Assembly (NCBI GenBank): GCA_017536555.1
Contig: JAFXHE010000004.1
Coordinates: forward strand, 62,001-126,000
Direction of reading: 5' to 3'
DNA length: 64,000 nucleotides
Source of the DNA: Alistipes sp.
GTDB lineage: Bacteria; Bacteroidota; Bacteroidia; Bacteroidales; Rikenellaceae
Shown here one piece after another: positions 53,773 to 62,581 of this stretch. Within the stretch, counting starts at the first letter, position 1; each line of letters starts with the position of its first letter. Below the pieces are notes generated by a model. The model had not been told where the DNA came from, searched no databases, and was given only the letters and a program-made list of their open reading frames with translations. Made by a program: the position numbers and the translations under genes.

Positions 53773-55164
53773 ATGGTGAAATCAAATTACATCATCGAGC
53801 TAACCAACATTACGAAGTCTTTTCCCGACAAGGTTGTCCTCGACGATGTCAGTTTGTCAGTAAAGAAGGGCGAGTTTCTCACTATACTCGGTCCTTCGGG
53901 TTGTGGCAAGACCACCCTACTGCGTCTCTTGGCGGGCTTCAACACCGCCACAAGTGGTGAGATTCGTATTGATGGAGAGATTATGACAGATGTGCCGCCA
54001 CATCTTCGTCCAGTAAACACAGTGTTTCAACGCTATGCGCTCTTTCCTAATTACAACGTTTATGACAATATTGCCTTCGGTCTGAAGCTTCAGAAGGTCG
54101 ACAAGAAGGAGATTGAACAGCGTGTCAAGCGCGCCCTCAAGATGGTGGGTATGACCGACTATGAGCACCGCGACGTGCAGTCGCTGTCGGGAGGTCAGCA
54201 GCAGCGTGTGGCGATAGCGCGCGCTATTGTCAACCGTCCGCAGGTGTTGCTCCTCGACGAGCCATTGGCAGCCCTCGACCTGAAGATGCGCAAGGATATG
54301 CAGATGGAGCTTAAGGAGATGCACCGCTCTTTAGGTATTACCTTTGTATATGTTACTCACGACCAGGAGGAGGCACTTACGCTCTCTGACACCATCGTAG
54401 TAATGAACGAGGGAAAGATTCAGCAAATAGGCACACCTACAGACATTTACAATGAGCCGTGCAACTCGTTTGTAGCCGACTTTATTGGCGAGAGCAACAT
54501 CCTAAATGCCACAATGGTACGTGACCGCTTGGTACGTTTTATGGACAAGGAGTTTGAGTGCATTGACGAGGGCTTCGGCGAGAACACCCCCGTAGATGTT
54601 GTCATCCGCCCCGAGGATGTATACATCATTCGCAATGCCGAGGCAGCTATGTTCCACGGCGTTGTGCGCTCGTGTATATTCAAGGGTGTCCACTACGAGA
54701 TGTTTGTCGACACACCCGACGGCTATGAAATTCAGATACAGGACTATAACTGCTTTGAGCCTGGCGAGGAGGTGGGTATGATGATAAAGCCCGCCGACAT
54801 CCACGTTATGCAGAAGGAGCGCACAGAGAACCACGTAAAGGGTACTATGGTTGATGCTACGCACGTGGAGATACTTGGCGAGGTGTTCGAGTGCCAAGAG
54901 CAGGCGAACATTGAGCAGGGCGCAGAGGTTGACGTAGCCTTTAACTTTACCGCCGTAGAGCTTACTGACGACTCGGAGGATGGTACCTCGTGGGGTATCA
55001 TACGCTTCATCCTCTATAAGGGTGACCGCTACCACCTCACCGTGCGCACCGACGATGGCGAGAACATCTATGTCGACACGCACGACGTATGGGAGGACTT
55101 GGACGAGGTAGGTATCAAGATTGCACCGTCGGAGCTTCGTATAACCCCCGTTAAGAGTAAGTAA
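53773..55164 (+). CDS. potA: Spermidine/putrescine ABC transporter ATPase PotA, extended
   Basis: A 463-residue ATPase energising PotBC. Walker [10 protein letters not shown], signature [14 protein letters not shown], Walker [13 protein letters not shown] and switch His VYVTHD are intact. Typical PotA is about 370 residues; the extra 90 are C-terminal. There two similar 50-residue TOBE-like units occur at about 297-347 and 409-459, each with [VI][VI]R-x3-[FY]KG-x2-Y, T-x-DG and EVG. The C-terminus of this ATPase class is regulatory. First gene of the pot operon. Confidence 0.93.
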   Translation: MVKSNYIIELTNITKSFPDKVVLDDVSLSVKKGEFLTILGPSGCGKTTLLRLLAGFNTATSGEIRIDGEIMTDVPPHLRPVNTVFQRYALFPNYNVYDNIAFGLKLQKVDKKEIEQRVKRALKMVGMTDYEHRDVQSLSGGQQQRVAIARAIVNRPQVLLLDEPLAALDLKMRKDMQMELKEMHRSLGITFVYVTHDQEEALTLSDTIVVMNEGKIQQIGTPTDIYNEPCNSFVADFIGESNILNATMVRDRLVRFMDKEFECIDEGFGENTPVDVVIRPEDVYIIRNAEAAMFHGVVRSCIFKGVHYEMFVDTPDGYEIQIQDYNCFEPGEEVGMMIKPADIHVMQKERTENHVKGTMVDATHVEILGEVFECQEQANIEQGAEVDVAFNFTAVELTDDSEDGTSWGIIRFILYKGDRYHLTVRTDDGENIYVDTHDVWEDLDEVGIKIAPSELRITPVKSK

Positions 55165-55213
55165 CAGCTTTTTTTCGTTGTCTGGCACTATGCCACTAAC
55201 CCTTTAAAGGAGA

Positions 55214-56014
55214 ATGCAAAGCAGATTTGTAAAATTCTTTTCTCGCAGGCGCAACTGGAGCATACCCTACGTATTGTTTCTCGTAGTGTTTGTTGTAGTG
55301 CCCCTCGTGCTGATTATGTTCTACGCCTTTCAGTCAAAGGACGGAGGCTTCTCGTTGGAGAACTTCCAGCGATTTATAAACCAGCCCGAGGCGGCAAATA
55401 CCTTTATATATTCTATTGGTATTGCGCTCATTACAACCATTATATGTATTCTTTTAGGCTACCCCGCAGCCTATGTCCTCGCGCGACTGAATAGCTCCAC
55501 AGCACGCGTTGTTGTGATGCTTTTCATCTTGCCGATGTGGGTCAACGTGCTTGTAAGAACACTCGCCACAGTTGCCCTGTTCGACTTCCTGAAGCTACCA
55601 CTTGGCGAGGGCGCACTCATCTTCGGTATGGTGTATAACTTCCTGCCGTTTATGATCTACCCCATCTATAACGTTTTGCAGAAGATGGATCGCTCGCTTA
55701 TCGAGGCCGCCGAGGATCTCGGAGCCACACCACGACAGGTATTTACGCGCGTGGTATTCCCGCTATCTATGCCAGGTATTGTGAGTGGTGTGATGATGGT
55801 CTTTATGCCCACCATCTCTACTTTTGCCATTGCCGAGTTGCTCACAATGAACAACATAAAGCTCTTTGGTACCACTATTCAGGAGAATATTAACAATGGT
55901 ATGTGGCACTATGGCGCGGCGTTGTCGCTCATAATGCTTGTGATAATTGGTATAACCTCGCTCTTCACCGACTCGGAGGCTGAAGAGGCGGCTAATGATG
56001 GAGGATTGCTATGA
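55214..56014 (+). CDS. potB: Spermidine/putrescine ABC transporter permease PotB
   Basis: A 266-residue permease with six membrane segments. The EAA loop, which touches PotA, is IEAAEDLGATPRQVFTRVVFPLSMPGI. SIPYVLFLVVFVVVPLVLIMFYAF is the first segment with the usual short basic cytoplasmic lead. It starts 49 bases after potA and overlaps potC by four bases (ATGA). Confidence 0.95.
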   Translation: MQSRFVKFFSRRRNWSIPYVLFLVVFVVVPLVLIMFYAFQSKDGGFSLENFQRFINQPEAANTFIYSIGIALITTIICILLGYPAAYVLARLNSSTARVVVMLFILPMWVNVLVRTLATVALFDFLKLPLGEGALIFGMVYNFLPFMIYPIYNVLQKMDRSLIEAAEDLGATPRQVFTRVVFPLSMPGIVSGVMMVFMPTISTFAIAELLTMNNIKLFGTTIQENINNGMWHYGAALSLIMLVIIGITSLFTDSEAEEAANDGGLL

Positions 56015-56832
56015 TAAAGCGTTTACTCTCGTCGACATATCTTGTCGTATTGCTGTTGATGTTGTATGCACCCATCATCATCATCGCCATATACTCGTTC
56101 ACCGAGTCGCGCGTGCTGGGTAACTGGACAGGTTTCTCCACGGAGCTATATTCATCGCTCTTTTCTGGCGGCGTGAATAACTCGCTCATAGATGCTATTA
56201 AAAATACCTTTATCATCGCTATTGTTGCTGCCGTAGCCTCAACGCTGCTCGGCACAATAGCCGCCATAGGTATTCACGATATGAAGTATCGCAAGCGTCG
56301 TGTGGTGAACTTTATGAACAACCTGCCTATCCTCAACCCAGATATCATTACAGGTATCTCACTCTTCCTGCTCTTCGTGTCGTTGGGCGTTACACAGGGC
56401 TACACAACAGTAATCCTTGCCCACATCGCCTTCTGTACGCCATACGTGGTATTGAGTGTTATGCCACGTCTTGTGCAGATGAACCCCAATATCTATGAGG
56501 CGGCACTCGACCTTGGAGCGACACCCTTTCAGGCTATGCGCCACGTCATCATACCCGAGATACGTCCTGGTATGATTTCGGGCTTGTTGCTCTCGTTCAC
56601 ACTCTCTATCGACGACTTTGCCGTGACCATCTTCACCAATGGTACAGATGGCTTGCAGACGCTGTCGACATATATCTATGCCGATGCGCGCAAGGGCGGT
56701 CTTACGCCAGAGCTACGCGCACTATCTACAATCATCCTTGTAGTGGTGTTGGTGCTACTTATCGTTGTTAACTTCCGCGCACGCCGTCAGGCAAAGCAGG
56801 CGGAGGAGCAGCGCATAACCCTTAAAAATTAG
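56011..56832 (+). CDS. potC: Spermidine/putrescine ABC transporter permease PotC
   Basis: A 273-residue permease, also six segments. The EAA loop is YEAALDLGATPFQAMRHVIIPEIRPGM, and SFTLSIDDFAVTIFTNG is the usual PotC signature. A charged C-terminus (RARRQAKQAEEQR) faces the cytoplasm. Its ATG overlaps the end of potB, and potD follows after 6 bases. Confidence 0.95.
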   Translation: MIKRLLSSTYLVVLLLMLYAPIIIIAIYSFTESRVLGNWTGFSTELYSSLFSGGVNNSLIDAIKNTFIIAIVAAVASTLLGTIAAIGIHDMKYRKRRVVNFMNNLPILNPDIITGISLFLLFVSLGVTQGYTTVILAHIAFCTPYVVLSVMPRLVQMNPNIYEAALDLGATPFQAMRHVIIPEIRPGMISGLLLSFTLSIDDFAVTIFTNGTDGLQTLSTYIYADARKGGLTPELRALSTIILVVVLVLLIVVNFRARRQAKQAEEQRITLKN

Positions 56833-56838
56833 GCGACG

Positions 56839-58263
56839 ATGATTAAGAGAATTTTTAAGACTATACCTCTCGCAGCTACTCTTCTTGGTGTGGCTATGGC
56901 GTCTACATCGTGTGATGATGGACGAGAGAATATATTAAAGGTGTATAACTGGGGCGACTATATCGACGAAGACCTATTAGTGGAGTTCGAAGAGTGGTAT
57001 ATGGAGCAGACAGGCGAAGAGGTGGAGATAATCTACCAGACCTTCGACATTAACGAGGTTATGCTCGCAAAGATTGAAAACGGACACGCCGATTTCGACG
57101 TGGTGTGCCCCTCGGAGTATATCGTGGAGCGTATGATGCGCGACGAGATGATACTGCCGATACTCACACCCGACTTCCTGGCGGAGCTCGACAGCAAGGG
57201 CATAAACTACTTCGACTGCATATCGCCATATATCAAGGAGCAGTTCTCGCTACTTGAGGCACCCGAGGGTCAAGACCCCAACGACTATGCCGTAGGTTAT
57301 ATGTGGGGTACTACGGGTATACTATACAACAAGGAGTATATCACAGACGAGGAGGCTCTGTCGTGGGAGTTGATGTTCGATAAGCGACTCAACGACAAGA
57401 TACTCGTCAAGGATGCCTTCCGCGATGTATACTCGCCGATGCTCATCTATGCCAAGACCCTTGAGGCACGCGCCAACGGCACACTTGGCGAGGATGAGAT
57501 GCTCGATATTGAGTATATCCGCGAGCTTATGTTCGACTCGTCGGATGAGTCTATTGCCATTGTCGAGAGCTACCTCAAGCGTATGAAGGATCTCGTGGCA
57601 GGCTGGGAGGCCGACTTCGGCAAGGAGATGATGACGCAGGAGAAGGCGTGGATAAACCTTATGTGGAGTGGCGATGCTGTGTGGGCTATCGAGGAGGCTG
57701 CCGAGGTAGATGTGGAGCTCGCATACGCCGTGCCACACGAAGGTAGCGTGGTGTGGTTTGACGGCTGGGTGATACCCAAGTATGCCAAGAATGTGCGCGC
57801 CGCGCGCTACTTCATCGACTATATGTGTATGCCCGAGAATGCCATCCGCAATATGGATATGACGGGCTACGTGAGCGTTATTGCCACCGAGGAGGTACTC
57901 GAGGCTATGCGTGACGACGAGTTAGAGACGGTATGCGACTTAAGCTACCTCTTTAGACACAGCGACGGCACACCCATCGAGGGTGCCGACAGTGTCCATA
58001 TCGACGATGTTATGTACCCCGACATCTCTATTATTGAGCGTTGTGCCGTTATGCACGACTCGGGTGAGCGCACCGATAAGATGCTTGAGATGTGGTCGCG
58101 CGTGAAGGGCGACAACCTCTCTGTGGGTATGCTCGTGGGCATCATCCTCTTCTTCACAACACTCTTCCTGTGGGGTATATGGCGCAAGATAGATACGTAT
58201 CGCAAGCGTCAGCGACATATCAAGCGTCGTCGCGGTCACAACGAGCGCAAAGCAAAGAGCTAA
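56839..58263 (+). CDS. potD: Polyamine-binding protein PotD with extra C-terminal membrane anchor
   Basis: A 474-residue solute-binding protein, versus about 350 for typical PotD. Signal and lipobox (LLGVAMASTSC), then VYNWGDYIDEDLLVEFE, YQTFDINEVMLAKIENGHADFDVV, GYMWGTTGILYN and WINLMWSGDAVWAIEEA, the family core. The last 50 residues form a helix (about 428-448, VGMLVGIILFFTTLFLWGIW) and a strongly basic tail. It would thus be held by a lipid at one end and a membrane helix at the other, near PotBC. Confidence 0.93.
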   Translation: MIKRIFKTIPLAATLLGVAMASTSCDDGRENILKVYNWGDYIDEDLLVEFEEWYMEQTGEEVEIIYQTFDINEVMLAKIENGHADFDVVCPSEYIVERMMRDEMILPILTPDFLAELDSKGINYFDCISPYIKEQFSLLEAPEGQDPNDYAVGYMWGTTGILYNKEYITDEEALSWELMFDKRLNDKILVKDAFRDVYSPMLIYAKTLEARANGTLGEDEMLDIEYIRELMFDSSDESIAIVESYLKRMKDLVAGWEADFGKEMMTQEKAWINLMWSGDAVWAIEEAAEVDVELAYAVPHEGSVVWFDGWVIPKYAKNVRAARYFIDYMCMPENAIRNMDMTGYVSVIATEEVLEAMRDDELETVCDLSYLFRHSDGTPIEGADSVHIDDVMYPDISIIERCAVMHDSGERTDKMLEMWSRVKGDNLSVGMLVGIILFFTTLFLWGIWRKIDTYRKRQRHIKRRRGHNERKAKS

Positions 58264-58450
58264 TATACACTCATAACGCCCGATCTACTCTCTCATAGTC
58301 GTAATGTATCAAGGTAAAACTTAAATCGGTGAGTAGGTCGGACGGTGAGTGTTGCAACACCCTCTCGGCAGCGCAGAGCGCGATACGCCGAGTGGATATT
58401 TTACTAATCATTCATTAAATTACTAACACCTTAAAACACTTATTTTAGAG

Positions 58451-59287
58451 ATGACAAGAGAGATTCTTCTTACCCTTGCCACATTCGTACTCACCTGTGC
58501 GACACAGGCGCAAGAGATCACCTCTGCCGCAGAGAGCAACACAGCCACCACAACACAGCTGTCTAATGACAATGATGACAAGTATAAGTGGGAATTTTGG
58601 TGGGGCGGCGGCTTCGACCTCGCCTCAAACTATATGTGGCGAGGCTTCGACCAGTCGTATCGTGGCGGCAATCGCACAATGCTCGACCCATCGTTGCAGC
58701 CAAGCGTGGCGTTTGGTTACGGCAAGTTCTACGTCGAGTTCTGGGGCAACGCCTCACTTATTAGCGACTATAAGGAGTTTGACATCTTCCTCGGCTTCGA
58801 GCACGAGAATCTGCTTATCACACTATACGATGTATTCTGTGGCGTAGGCAGCGACTTCAACAAGCCATTCTTCGATAAGCGTATGACTAACCATAGCCTC
58901 ACTGCTACTATCGACTACACACTCTTTGACCGCCTGCGCCTACACTGGGCAACAACCTTCCTGCACCCCGACGACTATATCGAGACGGGTAAGCGTACTG
59001 GCAAGCGTGCCTTCTCGTCATATTTCGAGATAGCATACACACAGCCTGTCAAAGATCTCTTCGACATTGAGATTTCGGCGGGTGCATCGCCTTGGACAGC
59101 CCCCTTCTGGTGCTTTGAGAACGATATGGAGAGCGTAGCCAAGGGCTTCAACGTAACCAACTTAAGCGTAATGCTTAACCGCGAATTTGAGATTGGCAAC
59201 GTGGCACTCCCCGTGCAGCTCGGTTATATTTATAACCCCACTACGCGCTACCACTACGCAATGCTTATCGCGGGCTTCTCGTTCTAA
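58451..59287 (+). CDS. Outer-membrane porin-like protein (TorF/Gcw_chp-like)
   Basis: A 278-residue exported protein (signal MTREILLTLATFVLTCATQAQ). The mature part has many short amphipathic strands, with FDLASNYMWRGFDQSY near the start recalling the SNYxxRG motif of TorF porins, and ends HYAMLIAGFSF, an aromatic C-terminal strand. No enzymatic motif. The 187-base gap from potD has a weak hairpin (CTCGGC / GCCGAG, 58364-58392) and no clear promoter, so read-through from pot is possible. Confidence 0.72.
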   Translation: MTREILLTLATFVLTCATQAQEITSAAESNTATTTQLSNDNDDKYKWEFWWGGGFDLASNYMWRGFDQSYRGGNRTMLDPSLQPSVAFGYGKFYVEFWGNASLISDYKEFDIFLGFEHENLLITLYDVFCGVGSDFNKPFFDKRMTNHSLTATIDYTLFDRLRLHWATTFLHPDDYIETGKRTGKRAFSSYFEIAYTQPVKDLFDIEISAGASPWTAPFWCFENDMESVAKGFNVTNLSVMLNREFEIGNVALPVQLGYIYNPTTRYHYAMLIAGFSF

Positions 59288-59337
59288 TAAGCAGGTAGTA
59301 CGCAGCGAGATAGCTCGACCAAACGAGCATAAACAAG

Positions 59338-59368
59338 TTAGGCTGTGTGAAGCAATCACACAGCCTAA
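59338..59368. terminator. Bidirectional terminator
   Basis: A 13-bp perfect stem (TTAGGCTGTGTGA / TCACACAGCCTAA) with a 5-base loop, between the porin and repressor genes. Confidence 0.88.
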
Positions 59369-59390
59369 TTTCGTATTTGGGCGCGGAGAA

Positions 59391-60071
59391 CTACCCTATC
59401 GTATGCATACGCACCGATGCCTTGATAAGTGCTATCGCCCTGATACGGCTCACCTCAACCTCCTTGTCGGCGTGGTGCTGATTTTGGCTCACAAGCCTTA
59501 CATAACCCTCGTGCTCCGACTTCTGGACATACTTAACTGTGATATACTCCTCGCCATCAATATCTATCGACAACAGGTACATATCTCCCCAGAAGATATC
59601 CTCAACATTGTTCAGCTGCTTGTATAACACAATATCGCCACTCTTCAGCAGCGGATACATCGAGTCGCCCACGACATATATCGCGCCGTCGCACTTCGGC
59701 AGGTTGGGTATGTGTATAAAGTTCACAGGCTTGACTGTCGATTGCTCTGCAAAGATAGGCACCAGACCCGCTGTTCCCTCAATCGAGTAGAGTGGCACCG
59801 ACTGTAGCGGTAGCGACTTGTCTGTTCGGTGCATAAATGCCGTCAAGTCGGGCTCTGCATTAAACATATTACCCCTACCCGTCTCAATCCAATCAGGGTT
59901 AAGATTAAAATCTTGAACAAGGATATTCTTATTGCGCATCGACAACCCTGCCTTACCTGTCTCAATCATCGAAAGCGCAGCCTTACCTATGCCAAGTCGT
60001 TGAGCAAGTTGGTCTTGCGTCATATTTAGCTGCTTGCGCATAAGCCTTAATCGTGAGCCAATCGTTTCCAT
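59391..60071 (-). CDS. Phage-type repressor: HTH plus S24 (LexA/CI-like) peptidase domain
   Basis: A 226-residue regulator. An XRE-type HTH fills about residues 5-60 (RLRLMRKQLNMTQDQLAQRLGIGKAALSMIETGK). The S24 domain (about 95-215) has a possible Ala-Gly cleavage site in EGTAGLVP, the nucleophile Ser in VVGDSMYPLLKSGD and the Lys in YITVKYVQ. All parts of a self-cleaving, DNA-damage-responsive repressor are present. It diverges from a small gene and a terminase, as in a phage switch, but no other phage genes follow. Confidence 0.9.
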   Translation of the reverse strand: METIGSRLRLMRKQLNMTQDQLAQRLGIGKAALSMIETGKAGLSMRNKNILVQDFNLNPDWIETGRGNMFNAEPDLTAFMHRTDKSLPLQSVPLYSIEGTAGLVPIFAEQSTVKPVNFIHIPNLPKCDGAIYVVGDSMYPLLKSGDIVLYKQLNNVEDIFWGDMYLLSIDIDGEEYITVKYVQKSEHEGYVRLVSQNQHHADKEVEVSRIRAIALIKASVRMHTIG

Positions 60072-60108
60072 ATAAAAATATTTTATAGTAAATTTTTGTA
60101 CTTTTCTA

Positions 60109-60139
60109 TTGACAGAGTAAATATTTGAACATATATTTG
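60109..60139 (+). promoter_or_regulatory. Promoter of the 96-aa/terminase unit
   Basis: TTG (60109-60111), 20 bases, TATATTTG (60132-60139), about 70 bases before the ATG. An inverted repeat AAATAT / ATATTT (60119-60138) covers its core. Confidence 0.65.
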
Positions 60140-60144
60140 CACTA

Positions 60145-60175
60145 CAAAGTTAAGCAATTTATATTAATTACCAAA
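60145..60175 (-). promoter_or_regulatory. Repressor promoter
   Basis: Minus strand: TTTG (60175-60172), 19 bases, TAACTTTG (60152-60145). The predicted start near 60138 lies inside the opposing promoter, so the two promoters face each other and cannot both be freely occupied. Confidence 0.75.
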
Positions 60176-60207
60176 ATTTTTATCAACAATTTTACACCAA
60201 ATGAACT

Positions 60208-60498
60208 ATGTACGAAATTTCACCTCAACTTTACCTTGAGATTGCCAACGCGCTATTGAGCGAAATAGGCACAGCCAACTTCTTCAGTGGCTCGATAAAT
60301 TTGACCCACCACGACATCTTTTGCAAGCTCATCTGCACCGTAATTGTCCGAAGAGAACGCACAATCGAGCCAGAGGATAGCCATCCCGCAGTGGAGCAAC
60401 TATGCGACGTATGGTGGGAGTTTCACACCACCGAGGGTGGCGAGGAGATATGTAACGACTTCTCGTTCAGCACACTCCAACAATACATTTATACCTAA
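60208..60498 (+). CDS. Hypothetical 96-residue protein of the phage-derived island
   Basis: I do not recognise this protein. It is acidic, soluble and without signal or membrane segment. Notable stretches are LYLEIANALLSEIGTANFFSGS, ICTVIVRRERTIEPED, EQLCDVWWEFHTTEGGEEICNDF. It could be a small phage regulator or packaging accessory (its position directly before a terminase large subunit would suit a small subunit), but no HTH is visible. Codon use is like its neighbours. Confidence 0.65.
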   Translation: MYEISPQLYLEIANALLSEIGTANFFSGSINLTHHDIFCKLICTVIVRRERTIEPEDSHPAVEQLCDVWWEFHTTEGGEEICNDFSFSTLQQYIYT

Positions 60499-60583
60499 CA
60501 ATCAACAACCTAAAACGTAAAAACCTAAAAACGTAAAACGTAAAAGCCTAAAACCTAAAATTAAATCCTAAAAAACTAAAACT
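60499..60583 (+). repeat. CCTAAAA/CGTAAAA-rich leader of the terminase gene
   Basis: The whole 85-base gap is built from short repeats: CCTAAAA at 60509, 60524, 60548, 60554 and 60568, with CGTAAAA between. It has almost no stable pairing. Similar but shorter CTAAAA clusters precede several genes in this window. Confidence 0.75.
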
Positions 60584-62014
60584 ATGCAAGTAGAGAAGAC
60601 AACAACTACAGGGTCGTTCATCGACTTCTCGATGGAGGTCTACCCCTTTTTGGAGATGACCGCATTTCATCGCACCTACTACACCATCTTGGAGAGCTTC
60701 GCACGTGGGCACATACGCAAGCTAATAGTATCTATGCCACCGCAGCACGGCAAGAGCGTGGGAGCGACAACACTACTACCAGCATATATGCTCGGACTAA
60801 ATCCCGATTTGCGCATAGCCATAGCATCATACTCGGGGACACTCGCCTCGAAGTTCAACCGCCGCGTACAGCGCATAATAGAGTCGCGCGAGTATGCCGC
60901 GATATTTCCCGAGACGACAATCAAGCGGGGCACGAAGCCTGCCAACTACATACGCACCTCGGACGAGGTTGAGATAATTGACCACCACGGCGAGCTACTA
61001 TCCGTAGGTCGTGAGGGGTCGCTCACAGGCAACCGCGTAGACTGCTTCATCCTCGACGACCTCTATAAAGATGCTATGGAGGCACAGTCGCCCATTGTGC
61101 GCGACAACTGCTGGGACTGGTACACCTCGGTAGTACGTACACGTATGCACAACACATCGCGCGAACTGATAGTATTCACGCGCTGGCACGAGGAGGATCT
61201 TATAGGTAGGCTGATGCGTACAGAGAGGTGCCGTATGCTAACCTCAATGAGAGATATAGAGAGCGTGGAGACAAACCAGTGGCTATACCTCAACTTCGAG
61301 GCACTTAAGGCTTCGGAGCCAACAGAGCTCGACCCTCGTGAACGCGGCGAGGCACTGTGGGAAGAGCAGCAGAGTGTCGAGCTACTCCAGAGCAAGCAAC
61401 GTCTCGACCCGCAACGCTTCGAGGCGATGTATCAGGGACACCCCACGTCGCGTGAGGGCTTGCTCTATGGCGATAACTTCCGCGAGTATGACACCCTGCC
61501 ACGCGACATTGTGGCGCGCGCAAGCTACACCGATACGGCAGACACAGGCAGCGACTATCTATGCTCCTATGCCTATGTCATTGACACCGACGGGGTGATA
61601 TATATAACAGATGTCGTCTACTCGCGCGAGCCTATGGAGCACACCGAGCGACTTGTTGCGGCAATGTTTATGAAGAATGACACGCGCCGCGCCTACATAG
61701 AGAGCAACAACGGCGGCAGGGGCTTCGCTCGCGCGCTGCAACGCCTCGCACCTCGCGTACACATAGAGTGGTTTCACCAGAGCGACAACAAGGAGGCGCG
61801 CATACTCTCCAACTCGGCAACGGTGCTACACAACGTGCGTATGCCCCGCGGCTGGCACCTGCGCTGGGCAGAGCTATACACACACCTGACGACCTACCGT
61901 CGACTATTTCGTGCAAACAGCCACGACGACGCAGCAGATGCTCTCACGGGCATCGTCGAGCGCGAAATATCTGTTGCCTCAAGTGGTAGATGGCAACGAG
62001 CACGCTTTATATAA
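60584..62014 (+). CDS. Phage terminase large subunit
   Basis: A 476-residue packaging motor with both halves. ATPase: Walker A in SMPPQHGKSVGATT, Walker B in DCFILDDLYKDA, coupling motif LIVFTRWHEEDLIGRL. Nuclease: RNase H-like acids in SYTDTADTG, AYIESNNGGRG and HDDAADALTG. All key motifs are complete, yet no portal, capsid, tail or integrase gene is in the window. Base and codon usage is like the host genes, implying a long stay. It is convergent with ubiX at 18 bases. Confidence 0.9.
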   Translation: MQVEKTTTTGSFIDFSMEVYPFLEMTAFHRTYYTILESFARGHIRKLIVSMPPQHGKSVGATTLLPAYMLGLNPDLRIAIASYSGTLASKFNRRVQRIIESREYAAIFPETTIKRGTKPANYIRTSDEVEIIDHHGELLSVGREGSLTGNRVDCFILDDLYKDAMEAQSPIVRDNCWDWYTSVVRTRMHNTSRELIVFTRWHEEDLIGRLMRTERCRMLTSMRDIESVETNQWLYLNFEALKASEPTELDPRERGEALWEEQQSVELLQSKQRLDPQRFEAMYQGHPTSREGLLYGDNFREYDTLPRDIVARASYTDTADTGSDYLCSYAYVIDTDGVIYITDVVYSREPMEHTERLVAAMFMKNDTRRAYIESNNGGRGFARALQRLAPRVHIEWFHQSDNKEARILSNSATVLHNVRMPRGWHLRWAELYTHLTTYRRLFRANSHDDAADALTGIVEREISVASSGRWQRARFI

Positions 62015-62032
62015 CATTTTACTTTAGTGGAG

Positions 62033-62581
62033 TTATTCGCCCCACGCGCGGTGACTGACACTTACGCCCGCCATCTCGACAACACGCATAACGAGCGTCA
62101 TCGTAAGCTCGTCTATAGACGAGGGGTTGAAGTAGAATGAGGGTGATGCGGGCATAATGACAGCACCAGCCTCGGTAAGTGTAGTCATATTGCGTAGATG
62201 AACAAGCGAGTAGGGGCTTTCGCGCACAACCATAACAAGCGGTCTTCGCTCCTTGAGCATAACATCGGCAGCACGCTCGATGAGTGTCTGCGACACACCC
62301 GCCGCCACACGTCCCACCGTACCCATAGAGGCAGGCACGACAATCATAGCATCCCAACGTGCCGAGCCACTCGCCACAGACGACCACATATTGTCGTTGG
62401 CATAGCGTTCCACGCGCTCACACTGCGGCAGCTCAACACCCTCGGCGCGCAACACATCTTCAGCCGATGAGCTTAATATAAGGGCGATGCGCTCCACCTC
62501 GCTTGAGGCGGCAAGCACCTCAAGTGTCTGGCGCGCATATATAGCACCGCTGGCTCCTGTTATGGCAACTATGATATTCAT
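62033..62581 (-). CDS. ubiX: Flavin prenyltransferase UbiX
   Basis: A 182-residue flavoprotein that makes prenylated FMN, the cofactor of UbiD-type decarboxylases. NIIVAITGASGAIYARQTLEVL is the start, SGSARWDAMIVVPASMGTVGRVAAG the FMN loop, and RRPLVMVVRESPYSLVHLRNMTTL the later hallmark. Length is normal. Its ATG overlaps the stop of the deacetylase gene by one base. No ubiD is in this window. Confidence 0.95.
   Translation of the reverse strand: MNIIVAITGASGAIYARQTLEVLAASSEVERIALILSSSAEDVLRAEGVELPQCERVERYANDNMWSSVASGSARWDAMIVVPASMGTVGRVAAGVSQTLIERAADVMLKERRPLVMVVRESPYSLVHLRNMTTLTEAGAVIMPASPSFYFNPSSIDELTMTLVMRVVEMAGVSVSHRAWGE

Noticed and set aside
53688-53960. Plus-strand frame of 90 codons overlapping the start of potA
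   Set aside because: Out of frame with potA and without conserved sequence; the potA start fits the family.
58364-58392. Terminator after potD
   Set aside because: A 6-bp stem with a 17-base loop and no T-run right after it is too weak to call.
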